Shown one piece after another: positions 24,964 through 34,108 of a stretch of DNA of 64,000 nucleotides. The first letter of the stretch is position 1; the number at the start of each line of letters is the position of its first letter. Under the pieces are notes generated by a model that did no database searches, was not told the DNA's origin, and saw nothing but the letters and a program-made list of their open reading frames with translations. Source of the stretch: Halorubrum tebenquichense DSM 14210 (GTDB taxonomy: Archaea > Halobacteriota > Halobacteria > Halobacteriales > Haloferacaceae). The DNA is taken from assembly GCF_000337415.1 (NCBI RefSeq), contig NZ_AOJD01000077.1, forward strand, positions 37,225 through 101,224, written 5' to 3'. A program made the translations under genes and the position numbers.

Positions 24964-26679
24964 TCACCGCCGACTCCCGCCACGTCCGACGCCCGCGTAT
25001 TCGACCCCCGTCAGATCGGCGACGTCGCGCTTCCACGTCGTCAGGTCGCGGCGTTCGAAGCCGGCGAGGTCGTCGTGGCCGCACGCCCGGGCCATCACCT
25101 TCATGAGCTTGACCGTGGCGGCGAAGTAGTTCGCGAGCCCCTCCGCGGCAGAGTCGATCACGAGTCGACTTCGGAGGTCCTCCCGCTGGCTCGCGATCCC
25201 GACCGGGCAGTTGTTCGAGTCGCACGCACGCATCCCGAGACAGCCGATCGCCTGCATCGCGGCGTTCGCGACCGCGACGCCGTCCGCGCCGAGCGCGAGC
25301 GCCTTGATGAAGTCCGACTCGGTCCGGAGTCCACCCGTCGCGATCAGCGTCACGTCGGTCGCGTCGCGGGCGTCGAGGTGCCTGCGGGCCCGCGGGATCG
25401 CCGCGATCGTCGGCACAGAGATGTTGTTCTTGAACACGTCCGGCGCCGCGCCCGTCCCGCCGCCGCGGCCGTCGAGGATGAGGTAGTCCGCGCCCGCCTC
25501 TAACGCGAAGTCGATGTCGTCCTCAACGTGTTGAGCGGAGAGCTTGAACCCGACCGGGATGCCGCCGCCGACCTCGCGGACGCGGTCCGCCATCGCCGCG
25601 AAGTCCGCGGGCGTCTCTAAGTCGTCGAACCGCGAGGGGCTGACGGCGTCGGTACCCGGTTCGAGATCGCGCACCTCGGCGATCTTCCCTTGGACCTTCT
25701 CGCCCGGCAGGTGGCCGCCGGTCCCCGTCTTCGCGCCCTGGCCGGCCTTGAAGTGGAACGCCTGCACGTCGGCGACCTTCTCGATGTCCCAGCCGAACTT
25801 CCCCGTGGCGTACTCGTAGAAGTACCGCGAGTTGACCGCCTGCTCCTCGGGAAGCATTCCCCCCTCGCCGGAGCAGACCCCCGTCCCCGCGGCGTCCGCG
25901 CCCTTCGAGATAGCGACCTTCGCCTCCTCGCTGAGCGCGCCGAAGCTCATGTCGCTGACGAACACCGGGATCTCGAGTTCGAGCGGATTCTCCGCGTTCG
26001 GGCCGATCACCAGCCCGGAGTTGACGGGGTGGTCGTCGATCAGGGGTGTGCGGTCGAGCTGTGCGGTGAGGATCTGGAGGTCGTCCCAGCTCGGCAGCTC
26101 CGCCAGCGGGACGCCCATCGCGGAGACGCTCCCGTGCTCGCCGATCCCCTCGGGTCCCTCGCGGGCGAGCTTCTGGATGTGGTGGGTGTACGGCTCGGTC
26201 TCCGCCTCCGGCTCCCCGTAGAACTCGGGGTCGACGGACCCACCGTCAACGTCATCCGCCGCCCCCCGCATCGCGCCGTCGACTGCCTCGCCGGCTTCGG
26301 GGTCGCCGTACGACTGTGGGTTCTCCTCGGCCCACGCCGCCACTTCGTCGGCGTCGACGTAGACGGCGTCCTCGCTCTCGTCGACCCACGCCGTGAACGT
26401 CGCCAACACCTCCGAGTTGTCGTACTCGCTGACGCCCGTGTCGACCCGGTAGTCCCAGCCGTGAACGCCGCAGATGAGGTCGTCGCCCTCGACGTGGCCG
26501 TCTCCGAGGAGCACGCCGCGGTGGAGACACCGGCCGTACAGCACGGACACCTCGCCGTCGTACCGGACCACCACGAGGTCGACGCCCTCGACGCGCGCGT
26601 GGGCCGGATCGCGGTCGTCGAGGTCGCTCCAGGCGGCCACCCGGCTCGGGGACCCGACGTCGGCCGGCATCCCAGTCAT
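24964..26679 (-). CDS. Rieske [2Fe-2S] domain fused to FMN/3Fe-4S glutamate synthase-like domain
   Basis: A 571-residue fusion. Residues about 10-110 are a Rieske ferredoxin domain with both ligand pairs: C51/H53 (CLHRGVLLG) and C70/H73 (CGVHGWDY). After a charged linker, residues about 170-550 match the FMN-binding domain of the glutamate synthase large subunit/archaeal GltB. Signatures are FVSDMSFGALSEEAKVAIS, KPGQGAKTG-like FKAGQGAKTGTGGHLPG, LDGRGGGTGAAP, TGGLRTESDFIKALALGADG, and the [3Fe-4S] cysteines in LGMRACDSNNCPVG. No glutaminase domain is present. The Rieske centre probably feeds electrons to the FMN, replacing a ferredoxin or NADPH subunit. Whether glutamate is the product is unknown. 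Confidence 0.88.
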   Translation of the reverse strand: MTGMPADVGSPSRVAAWSDLDDRDPAHARVEGVDLVVVRYDGEVSVLYGRCLHRGVLLGDGHVEGDDLICGVHGWDYRVDTGVSEYDNSEVLATFTAWVDESEDAVYVDADEVAAWAEENPQSYGDPEAGEAVDGAMRGAADDVDGGSVDPEFYGEPEAETEPYTHHIQKLAREGPEGIGEHGSVSAMGVPLAELPSWDDLQILTAQLDRTPLIDDHPVNSGLVIGPNAENPLELEIPVFVSDMSFGALSEEAKVAISKGADAAGTGVCSGEGGMLPEEQAVNSRYFYEYATGKFGWDIEKVADVQAFHFKAGQGAKTGTGGHLPGEKVQGKIAEVRDLEPGTDAVSPSRFDDLETPADFAAMADRVREVGGGIPVGFKLSAQHVEDDIDFALEAGADYLILDGRGGGTGAAPDVFKNNISVPTIAAIPRARRHLDARDATDVTLIATGGLRTESDFIKALALGADGVAVANAAMQAIGCLGMRACDSNNCPVGIASQREDLRSRLVIDSAAEGLANYFAATVKLMKVMARACGHDDLAGFERRDLTTWKRDVADLTGVEYAGVGRGGSRR

Positions 26680-26888
26680 CGGCCGATCACCCGAGTCCGG
26701 ATTCCCCGCGCAGCCGGCCGAATCCTCCCGCGATAGGACCGTCGTTCCTCAGTCCTTCCGTTCGTCGACGTACTCACTATTGACACGGTCGAATCGAACG
26801 CCCCTGGGATTGTAGACGTTCCGGCGGTCGTGTAACCCGATTTCACACCCGAGGGGGAGATATATCCCGACGCGAGGTACTGACGTTC

Positions 26889-27293
26889 ATGGCATCCACG
26901 TACCCGGACCGCCTGTCCATCGACGAGATAGAATCGACGGTCGGCTCGATCAAGACGATGCTGAAGGTCGGCGCCGTCTTCGCGGCGGTCGGCTACCTGC
27001 TGGTCGGCGCGGCGCTGTTCTTCGAGCTGACGGAGTTTCACCCGCTGTTAGAGAGCTTCTTCAGCACCTACGCGGACACGAGCCTTGCAGGCGGGAGCGG
27101 TGGCACTCGAGACGCCGCCGTCAACGGCGCCTTGACCAGCATCCACAAGTGGCCGTCGACGCTGATGTGGCTCAAGCTCGGCGGCGTCGCGCACGTCCTG
27201 GTCGGGATCTTCGTCTCCCTGGCCGCCATCGTCCGCGCCCTGAGCGTCATGCCCCACCGCCTGAGCTACGAGATGGAGCGCGCACAGGAGTAA
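26889..27293 (+). CDS. two-helix membrane protein of unknown function
   Basis: A 134-residue protein with two hydrophobic segments, roughly residues 25-46 (MLKVGAVFAAVGYLLVGAAL) and 98-118 (GGVAHVLVGIFVSLAAIVRA). A loop between them contains a Gly/Ser-rich stretch. The C-terminus is charged and cytosolic. A TATA-like AGATATATCC at about 26860-26868 lies 25 bases before the ATG, fitting a leaderless transcript. No family was recognised. The membrane gene at 27316 follows closely and may be co-transcribed. Confidence 0.7.
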   Translation: MASTYPDRLSIDEIESTVGSIKTMLKVGAVFAAVGYLLVGAALFFELTEFHPLLESFFSTYADTSLAGGSGGTRDAAVNGALTSIHKWPSTLMWLKLGGVAHVLVGIFVSLAAIVRALSVMPHRLSYEMERAQE

Positions 27294-27315
27294 CGCCGAA
27301 CAGAGATTCAAAGTG

Positions 27316-27774
27316 ATGGCGCTGACCGCTCCCCCCCCCGAGACCGCGCCCCGGAGCGTGTCGTTCGTGAACGATCTCGACCGCGACGAGACGGGTGGCG
27401 GAGCGCTCGTTGTCGGCTATTCGATCGTGCTCGTCGCGGTCTATCGAACCCCGGCGAGTGCGTTCGAAACCACAACGGGGAGCCTCGGGGCCGCGCTGTA
27501 TTTCCTCGTGCTCCCGGCCGCCGGAATCCTCGGGAGAATATACGCGTACCGCGGCGGCCCGTTCGGCGCGGTACCCCTGTTCGTCCTCGGGAGCTACCTC
27601 GGCTTCTTCGGGATCGCGTTGAGTTTCGGGGCGCTGCTGTCCGCCGCTCCGGTCGGTATCCCGCTCGTCGGCGGCCTCCTCGGTGTGCTGTGTGCGACCC
27701 TGGCACTGGTGACGGGGCTCCTACAAGTGACTAGGTTCCTTCCCTTCAGAGCGCTCCGCGTCGATGCCGACTGA
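27316..27774 (+). CDS. hypothetical multi-pass membrane protein
   Basis: About 152 residues with four hydrophobic segments (GGALVVGYSIVLVAVY, LGAALYFLVLPAAGILG, AVPLFVLGSYLGFFGIAL and a C-terminal VGGLLGVLCATLALVTG). The start is ATG at 27316; a GTG at 27313 is adjacent. No motif indicates a function. It begins 22 bases after the preceding two-helix membrane gene. The long open frame on the opposite strand is Arg-rich and is not coding. Confidence 0.6.
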   Translation: MALTAPPPETAPRSVSFVNDLDRDETGGGALVVGYSIVLVAVYRTPASAFETTTGSLGAALYFLVLPAAGILGRIYAYRGGPFGAVPLFVLGSYLGFFGIALSFGALLSAAPVGIPLVGGLLGVLCATLALVTGLLQVTRFLPFRALRVDAD

Positions 27775-27863
27775 ACTATTTTGATGGAGAGGCGTAATGA
27801 AGGAGACGCAGTACCGCATGATGACGCCATACTCATATTCTCGATCCGGGGTGACCTCTTCTC

Positions 27864-29396
27864 GTGAATCTGTGTGATCATCGGTACGGAGACGACGGGG
27901 CCGAACGGTCGTGTTCGCGTCCGGTTGTCACGGATCGAGATCGGTGTGTGTTCCACCTCACGCCGGCGGAGCGCCGGACCGCCGACGTCACGTCGGCGAC
28001 GTTGCGGGCGGCCTTCCTCGCGGACGTCGACGCGGACGACCCCTCCCGGAAGGAGTACGTCGACGTCCACCTAAAGGAGTTGGACCTCTCTCAACTCGTC
28101 GTCGACGGAAGCGACGTCGCCCACGTCACGTTCCGCGAGGTGACCATCGACGGGACGCTCGACCTCTCGGAATCGGTGGTCAGCCAGCCCGTGGCCATCG
28201 AGGGATGTCACATCGACCGTGTGGACGTGACTGACGCGGTCTTCGAGCGGACGGTCGACGTCAGGGGGACGGAGTTCGGGACGCCCTCCGCGTCGGCGAC
28301 GTGTCTCCGCGCTCGCCGCGGCTCGTTCGAGCGAACGCTCCGAATCAGCGACACCCGGTTCCACGGGAGCGTGGAGTTCGCCCACTGTAGCGTCCGGGAG
28401 TGGCTGAACGTCGATAGCGTCACCGTCGGGGGACGGGCGCACTTCCCGAACGTCTCGTTCGGGACGGCGCAGTTCGTGTCCACGACGTTCCGAGATGACG
28501 TCGAGTTCGTCGGTGCTACTGGCGAATACGCGATCTTCGACGATATCGGCGTCGACGAGAGCGTGACGGGAATCGATCTGTCCGAGGGATCGTTCGAACG
28601 TCTCCGAGTGTATCCAGCGACCGACCTCGAGTGTCGTCTCAGAGACGCGACTATCTCGGCGGGCGATCTCGACCAACCCGACACGGGCGTTGCGACGTAC
28701 GACCTCACGGACGCAACTGTCGGTGACGTCGACCTCGAGTGTGAACCGGACACGTTCGACCGGTACCGATTCTACCGAACGCGATTCGACGGCTTCCACT
28801 TCGCGGCCTATCGTGACCTGTTGCGATCGAACCGCTGGCGGATCCACGAGTATCTCGGCGACTCTGACGAGTCCGAGAGCGTCGAAGGGCTCGAACACAC
28901 GTATCTGGAGGCCAAGCAGGGCGCGTCGGATGCCGGCGACAGCGAGACGGCGTCGATGTTCTTCGTCCGGGAGCTGCGATATCGGCGGCGCCGCTACGCC
29001 GCCCACGCCGGATCGACGGACCACTCGCTGACACACCGTCTCCATGCAGCGGTGCGCTGGATGACGAACGGCTTTCTCGATGCGGTCGCCGGATACGGCG
29101 AGCGACCGGGCCGGACCGCCGCGCTGGCGCTGGCCGTCATGGTCGGCAGCGCGTTCGTCTATCCGGCGTCGGGCGGCCTCTCCACCGGAGGCGAAATCGT
29201 GAACTACGGCAGTCACGGAGCCGACGCCGTGTTGAACGGTCTCTACTTCAGCGTCGTGACGTTCGCGACGCTCGGTCTCGGGGACGTGTACCCGGTCAGC
29301 GACGTCGGCCGGTTCGTCGCCGCGTCGGAAGGGCTTGCGGGCGCGTTTCTGACCGCCGTCTTCGTCTTCTCGCTGGCCCGGCGCGTGACCCGTTGA
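27864..29396 (+). CDS. pentapeptide-like repeat protein fused to a two-helix potassium channel pore
   Basis: A 510-residue protein. The N-terminus has a Cys/His cluster (LCDHRYGDDGAERSCSRPVV, CVFHL) that could bind zinc. Residues about 70-300 are pentapeptide-like beta-helix repeats (for example FREVTIDGTLDLSESVVSQP, FERTVDVRGTEF). A charged helical linker follows. The last 110 residues carry two membrane helices flanking a pore loop with SVVTFATLGLGDVYPVSDVG, whose TLGLGD is a K+-channel-like selectivity filter (TxGxGD). It is therefore probably a ligand-gated or cytoskeleton-tethered ion channel with the large domain in the cytosol. The start is GTG at 27864. Confidence 0.78.
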   Translation: MNLCDHRYGDDGAERSCSRPVVTDRDRCVFHLTPAERRTADVTSATLRAAFLADVDADDPSRKEYVDVHLKELDLSQLVVDGSDVAHVTFREVTIDGTLDLSESVVSQPVAIEGCHIDRVDVTDAVFERTVDVRGTEFGTPSASATCLRARRGSFERTLRISDTRFHGSVEFAHCSVREWLNVDSVTVGGRAHFPNVSFGTAQFVSTTFRDDVEFVGATGEYAIFDDIGVDESVTGIDLSEGSFERLRVYPATDLECRLRDATISAGDLDQPDTGVATYDLTDATVGDVDLECEPDTFDRYRFYRTRFDGFHFAAYRDLLRSNRWRIHEYLGDSDESESVEGLEHTYLEAKQGASDAGDSETASMFFVRELRYRRRRYAAHAGSTDHSLTHRLHAAVRWMTNGFLDAVAGYGERPGRTAALALAVMVGSAFVYPASGGLSTGGEIVNYGSHGADAVLNGLYFSVVTFATLGLGDVYPVSDVGRFVAASEGLAGAFLTAVFVFSLARRVTR

Positions 29397-29470
29397 TCCG
29401 TTGCCTCGCAGTGTGGACCGGGAGCGTAACGAAACCGATGCTTACGGTCCCATCTTGCTGCGAAGGGCCG

Positions 29471-30691
29471 TTATCCCACCCCGTCAGCGAGCTTGCTCGC
29501 GTCCGGGTGACGGCGCAGGAGTATCATCGAGATCGTTCCCAAGAGGGGTCCAACGACCAGCGGCGCGAAGGCCCACCGCCAGCCCACGATCTCGGCCACG
29601 GCCGGCGTCAGCTGGATCGATCCGATCGTCAGTAGAAACCCCAACGCCGTCTGTAGCGTGAGCGCTGACCCGACGTAATTCGGGTCTGCCAGTTCGGTGA
29701 CTGCCGCGGAGAACTGTGCCGAATCAGCGACGATGACGAACCCCCACAACAGGACGAACGGTGTGACCAGCCATACGGGAGCACCGAAAACGATCCCGGC
29801 GAGTACGGTCGCCGAGCCGCTAATGACCATGCTCGTGGCAGTGACCGTCGTCCGTCCCCACCGGTCGGCTGCTGAGCCGACGAGCCACGCGCCGACGCCG
29901 CCGATAGCGATCGTTCCGAAGGTTAGTGCTGACGCGAGTTCTTCCGGGTTGCTCATCCCTCGATGGGCGAAACTGGCCGTCAGGTAGACTGGGATCCACG
30001 TCCAGACGGCGTACAGTTCCCACATGTGCCCGAAGTACCCGCCGTTGGCGAGGGCAACACCCCGGTCACGCAGGATGCGCCCGACTGCTCGCGGGTCGAA
30101 CGGGGCCGGCTCGGACTGATAGGGCCCCTCCCTGTACAGCAGTGAGAGGGCGGCACCGACCAGCGCGATGACCATTGCCCCGTCCAGGACGAGTCGAGGG
30201 TTGCCGACGCCCCCCACGACACGTAGCAGGTGTGGGGTAGCCGATCCGACCGTCAATGCACCGACGAGAACGCCGATGGAGAGTCCGCGTCCCGCGTCGA
30301 ACCAGCCGGCCATCATCTTCATTCCGGTTGGATACACGCCAGCGAGCGCAACCCCCGTCACGAACCGCAAGACGATCGCCGGGAGCGCGCTACTGACGAA
30401 CGCCGCGATGGCCCCGGTTGCAGCCGCACCGAGAACGGTCGATCCGGCGAACACGTACCGAGGCTGATAGGTATCTGATATCGTCAGAGTGGCAGACAGC
30501 AACGCACCGACGACGAAGCCCAGTTGGACGGCGTTCGTCAGCCACGCCTGTTCCGCTTCCGAAAGCTCCCACAGCTGTGCCAGTTCCGGCGAGACGGCCG
30601 ACGCACTGAACCAGAGTGTCATCGCGAACAGTTCGGCAACGCCGACTAACACGAGCATTCGCCACCGATCGTCGGTCGGTTGCTCCGTCAT
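29471..30691 (-). CDS. MFS transporter
   Basis: About 406 residues from ATG at 30691 (MTEQPTDDRWRMLVLVGVAE); an in-frame GTG at 30715 would overlap the preceding gene. Twelve hydrophobic segments are visible, with the MFS motif-A-like LVGSAADRWGRTTV in the middle loop and GVALAGVYPTGMKMMAGWFD in the first half. The segment LWFSASAVSPELAQLW is common in cyanate/NNP-type or NarK-like MFS carriers. The substrate is unknown. It starts 4 bases after the stop of the antiporter gene and is the last gene of an apparent operon with the antiporter and the Rieske-ThDP enzyme. Confidence 0.82.
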   Translation of the reverse strand: MTEQPTDDRWRMLVLVGVAELFAMTLWFSASAVSPELAQLWELSEAEQAWLTNAVQLGFVVGALLSATLTISDTYQPRYVFAGSTVLGAAATGAIAAFVSSALPAIVLRFVTGVALAGVYPTGMKMMAGWFDAGRGLSIGVLVGALTVGSATPHLLRVVGGVGNPRLVLDGAMVIALVGAALSLLYREGPYQSEPAPFDPRAVGRILRDRGVALANGGYFGHMWELYAVWTWIPVYLTASFAHRGMSNPEELASALTFGTIAIGGVGAWLVGSAADRWGRTTVTATSMVISGSATVLAGIVFGAPVWLVTPFVLLWGFVIVADSAQFSAAVTELADPNYVGSALTLQTALGFLLTIGSIQLTPAVAEIVGWRWAFAPLVVGPLLGTISMILLRRHPDASKLADGVG

Positions 30692-30695
30692 CGTG

Positions 30696-31928
30696 TCACT
30701 CTCCGCTCGCGTCACCGATCCCCAGTCGGGTCAGCACTCCCGGCAGCAGTAGTCCCTGAACCACGATACTGAGGATAGCCACGCCGAACACCATCACCTG
30801 TAGCTCCTCTCGGAACGGGAACTGTGCGGGGAGCGACAGCGCCAGCGCGACGGGGACGACGGTGTGGAGGCCGCCCCAGACCATGACGTGCTGGCAATAC
30901 GCGGGGACCGGTCGTTCACCGGCGAGGTTGGTGACCGAAACCAGCGGATAGATAGTCACCGCACGGGCGAGGAAGACCAGTACTGCGGCCGCGATCACCA
31001 GTTCGGCGTATTCGAAAAACGCCCCGATCCGAACCTCGGCGCCGATGAGGAGGTACAGGATCGTCGAGACGAGAAACGCCGCCATCGTCCAGATCTCCTG
31101 GACGTGGGCCACGTTCGTACTCATCTTGTGATGCGTTTCCTCGTGTGCGCCCATCAACAGCCCGGCGCCGGCGACGGCGAGGATCCCGCTCAGGCCGAGC
31201 GCGTGTTCGGCGAGCAGAAAGCTCCCGTACGCCACGAGGACCGTGAGCAGCAGGACGCTCATCTCGTCTTCGAGGCGCCGCATCACGACGTGTGCGAGGT
31301 AGCCGATAACTCCGCCCAGCACGAGACCCCCGCCCCCGACGAGTGCGATGTCACCCGCGATAGCGAGCAGTCCGTTCGGCGTCCCGAGCGACGCCGTCGA
31401 TCCGGACGACTCGTGGGCGGCCATGAGCGTCGAGAAGATCACGACCGCGACGCCGTCGGTCATGAGGCTCTCCCCCTCGATCGTGATCGCGAGCCGCTCG
31501 TCGACGTCCAGTCCCTCGAAGATGGACAGGACCGCGGCGGGATCGGTCGGGAGGATGATCGCGGCGAAGACCAGCGCCACGATCAGGGGGAAATCGAACG
31601 CGACCGTTCCGACGGCTCCGAGGAGGACGACCGATAGCGGTAAGCCGACCCCCGTGAGAACCGCGATCAGGCCGACGTTCCGCCACAGCTGACGGACGTT
31701 GAGGGTCGTCGTCCCGTGGAAGATGATGGTCGGTAGGAACACCAGCAGAATCAGATCGCTCGTCAGGTCGAGACCGAAGGAGAGCCCGAGCGCCGAGACG
31801 GCGACACCGATAGCCACGAGGACGCTCGCGAACGCGAGGCGATCCCGGTTTCGAACGAGGAGCCGAACGACCAGCGCCAGGGCGAACACTCCAAGGAGAC
31901 TCGTCAACAGTGCGGTGAGATCTGTCAT
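30696..31928 (-). CDS. cation:proton antiporter (CPA1/NhaP-like)
   Basis: A 410-residue integral membrane protein with about 12 helices. The conserved core reads ALVFAAIILPTDPAAVLSIF followed by RLAITIEGESLMTDGVAVVI. Residues TDP and EGESL are family signatures. The usual Asn-Asp pair of electroneutral NhaP proteins is Thr-Asp here (MTDGVAV), which could alter coupling. It exchanges Na+ or K+ for H+. The gene lies 69 bases after the Rieske-ThDP gene and 4 bases before the MFS gene, all on the minus strand. Confidence 0.88.
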   Translation of the reverse strand: MTDLTALLTSLLGVFALALVVRLLVRNRDRLAFASVLVAIGVAVSALGLSFGLDLTSDLILLVFLPTIIFHGTTTLNVRQLWRNVGLIAVLTGVGLPLSVVLLGAVGTVAFDFPLIVALVFAAIILPTDPAAVLSIFEGLDVDERLAITIEGESLMTDGVAVVIFSTLMAAHESSGSTASLGTPNGLLAIAGDIALVGGGGLVLGGVIGYLAHVVMRRLEDEMSVLLLTVLVAYGSFLLAEHALGLSGILAVAGAGLLMGAHEETHHKMSTNVAHVQEIWTMAAFLVSTILYLLIGAEVRIGAFFEYAELVIAAAVLVFLARAVTIYPLVSVTNLAGERPVPAYCQHVMVWGGLHTVVPVALALSLPAQFPFREELQVMVFGVAILSIVVQGLLLPGVLTRLGIGDASGE

Positions 31929-31997
31929 TTGTTATCGAGACGCCGTGAGAGTAGTGTAGTATAGTGGCGTTCGTCGTCGCGTTGCGATCGGAGCGAC

Positions 31998-33989
31998 TCA
32001 GATGGGGTCGGCGTCGGTGCTGATCTCGACGAGCGCCGGGCCGTCGTGGGCGATGGCCGCTTCGAGTTCGTCGTCGAGGTCTGCGGCGTCGTCGACGTAG
32101 GCCCCGTACCCGCCGCAGTTCTCCGCGAACTCGGCGAACGCCGGATTCACGAGATCGGTCTGCCAGACGTCCCACCCGCCGGTGCGCTGCTCCTTGCTGA
32201 TCTTCCCGAGCTCGTCGTCGTTCAACAGGACGTGCGTGAGGTCCATGTCGTACTTGACGGCGGTCGTGAACTCGCTCATGTACTGCCCGAAGCCGCCGTC
32301 GCTGGACACCGAGACGACCGGACGGCCGGCGAACCGCGACTCGGACTCCTGCGTGGCGGCCCACGCGCCGAGCGCCGCCGGGAACGCGAACCCGATCGAG
32401 CCGAGGTACCCCGACATCAGCACCGACTGATGCTCCGGCTCGAAGTACCGGCCGAACGCGTAGGTGTTGTTCCCCACGTCGACCGGGATGATCGCGTCGT
32501 CGGGGACAAGTCGGCTCATCGCCTCGAACACGGTCGCGTAGTTGACACCGCGCTCGGGCGTCCCCGCACGCCGGGTCGCCTTCTCGTCGCGCCAGATCTC
32601 CCACCGGTCGGCGAGTTCTTCGCGCTGGCTCTCGGCGGCGACGTCGGTGCCGTCGAGCCGATCGTTCAGTTCATCGACGGTGACCCCGATCTCGCCCCAC
32701 ACCGGCACGTCGACGCTGTGGTGTTTCCCCAGCGTCATCGCGTCGAAGTCGACGTGGATGATCGGCTTGTACTCCGCGATACCGGTGTGGTTCGAGAAGC
32801 TCGCGCCGAACACCGCGAGCAGGTCCGACTCGTTCATGAAGTGGCTCGCGATGGGCGTGCCCGATCGGCCGAGGACGCCCCCCGCGAGCGGGTGGGAATC
32901 GGGGATCTGACCTTTGGCCTTGAACGTCGTCAGGACCGGGCAGTCCAAGCGCTCGGCCAGCTCGACGATGGGATCCATGTGGAAGCGGGCGCCGTGGCCG
33001 ACGACGATGACCGGTCGTTCCGCCTCCGCCAGCAGCTCCTCGGCGTCGTCTACCGCGTCCGCGGGCGGACTGATGTCTCGGTCGGTAATACGACCCTCCG
33101 GGTCGCCCGGCTCGACGCCCTCGGCGGACTGGGTCTGTATCTCGTCGGGGAAGACCAGATGGGAGACGCCGCGTTCGAGGACGGCGGTCTTCGCAGCCCG
33201 CGTGGCGAGCTCGGCGGAATCCGAGTCGTGCAGCACCGTCGCCTCGAACGCGGCGACGTCGCCGTAGGCAGCCTCGAGGTCGACCTCCTGGAAGTTGCCC
33301 GTCCCGAGTACCTGCGACTCGACCTGCCCGGTGAGCGCGATCGTCGGCGAGCGGTCGACGTTGGCGTCCCAAAGCCCGGTGAGCATGTTCGTCGCCCCCG
33401 GGCCGGCGATGGAGAAGCAGGCCGCCGGCCGGCCGGTAAGCTTTCCGTACGCCGACGCCGCGAAGGCGGCTGCGCCCTCGTGACGGACGCCGTAATAAGT
33501 GAGGTTCCCCGTCTCGGCCTCGCGGCGCAGCGCGTCGGCTAGCCCGAGGTTCGAGTGCCCGACGATCCCCCAGACCTGACGGACGCCCCAGTTGACCAGC
33601 GTCTCGGCAATGACATCGGATACCGTTCGCTCGTGGGGCTCCTCTTCGGGAAACCCGACGTAGATCCCGTCCTCGCGTTCCTCGACCGGGAATGTCTCCA
33701 CGGAGTCGTCGTGCGATCCGGGAGTCTCGCCGGTCAGCGGGTCGAAGTCCCACCCGTGCCAAGGGCAGCGGAGGCAGCCGGTCTCGATCGACCCCTCGCC
33801 GAGGGGGCCACCCTGGTGTGGACAACTGTTATCGAGCGCGGCGTACTCTCCGTCGTAATGCGTCACCGCGACGGTGGTGTCGCCGCAGCTCACCGCTTTG
33901 ACCCGGCCCTCGGGTAACTCGTCTGCCGAGAGCGCTCTATACCACGTGATCCCCTCCATCGATGGACCGGAGGAGGTGTCCGTTCCCAT
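31998..33989 (-). CDS. Rieske [2Fe-2S] domain fused to a ThDP-dependent enzyme (acetolactate synthase/pyruvate oxidase-like)
   Basis: A 663-residue fusion. Residues 14-112 form a Rieske domain with C56/H58 (SCPHQGGPLGEG) and C75/H78 (CLRCPWHGWDFD). Residues about 120-660 are a full thiamin-diphosphate enzyme. The Pyr domain has the cofactor-activating Glu (YGVRHEGAAAFAASAYGKLT, E171) and SIAGPGATNMLTGLWDAN. The middle domain has VVGHGARFHMDPIVELAERL. The PP domain has the metal-binding motif SSDGGFGQYMSEFTTAVKYD, ending in LLNDDELG (SDG in place of GDG). The reaction could be oxidative decarboxylation of a 2-oxo acid with electrons passed to the Rieske centre; the substrate is unknown. It heads an apparent operon with an antiporter and an MFS carrier. 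Confidence 0.85.
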   Translation of the reverse strand: MGTDTSSGPSMEGITWYRALSADELPEGRVKAVSCGDTTVAVTHYDGEYAALDNSCPHQGGPLGEGSIETGCLRCPWHGWDFDPLTGETPGSHDDSVETFPVEEREDGIYVGFPEEEPHERTVSDVIAETLVNWGVRQVWGIVGHSNLGLADALRREAETGNLTYYGVRHEGAAAFAASAYGKLTGRPAACFSIAGPGATNMLTGLWDANVDRSPTIALTGQVESQVLGTGNFQEVDLEAAYGDVAAFEATVLHDSDSAELATRAAKTAVLERGVSHLVFPDEIQTQSAEGVEPGDPEGRITDRDISPPADAVDDAEELLAEAERPVIVVGHGARFHMDPIVELAERLDCPVLTTFKAKGQIPDSHPLAGGVLGRSGTPIASHFMNESDLLAVFGASFSNHTGIAEYKPIIHVDFDAMTLGKHHSVDVPVWGEIGVTVDELNDRLDGTDVAAESQREELADRWEIWRDEKATRRAGTPERGVNYATVFEAMSRLVPDDAIIPVDVGNNTYAFGRYFEPEHQSVLMSGYLGSIGFAFPAALGAWAATQESESRFAGRPVVSVSSDGGFGQYMSEFTTAVKYDMDLTHVLLNDDELGKISKEQRTGGWDVWQTDLVNPAFAEFAENCGGYGAYVDDAADLDDELEAAIAHDGPALVEISTDADPI

Positions 33990-34108
33990 GGAAATCGACT
34001 TACGGGGAGCGGATTTAATTACACGGCACGTATGCGCGCTCGTCGTATACTCCCGCTGTTTTTATATACGGGCAATCCTGCCGATCGCGCTCGCTCGATC
34101 AGGAGACG

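Noticed and set aside
26749..26850. Minus-strand stretch reading GLHDRRNVYNPRGVRFDRVN and on to a TGA at 26749
   Set aside because: The translation looks protein-like, but no ATG, GTG or TTG start was found in frame before an upstream stop; could be a remnant, not called.
27594..28070. Open frames antisense to the channel fusion and to the membrane gene at 27316
   Set aside because: Basic, serine/arginine-rich translations; the plus-strand frames have halophilic composition and clear motifs.
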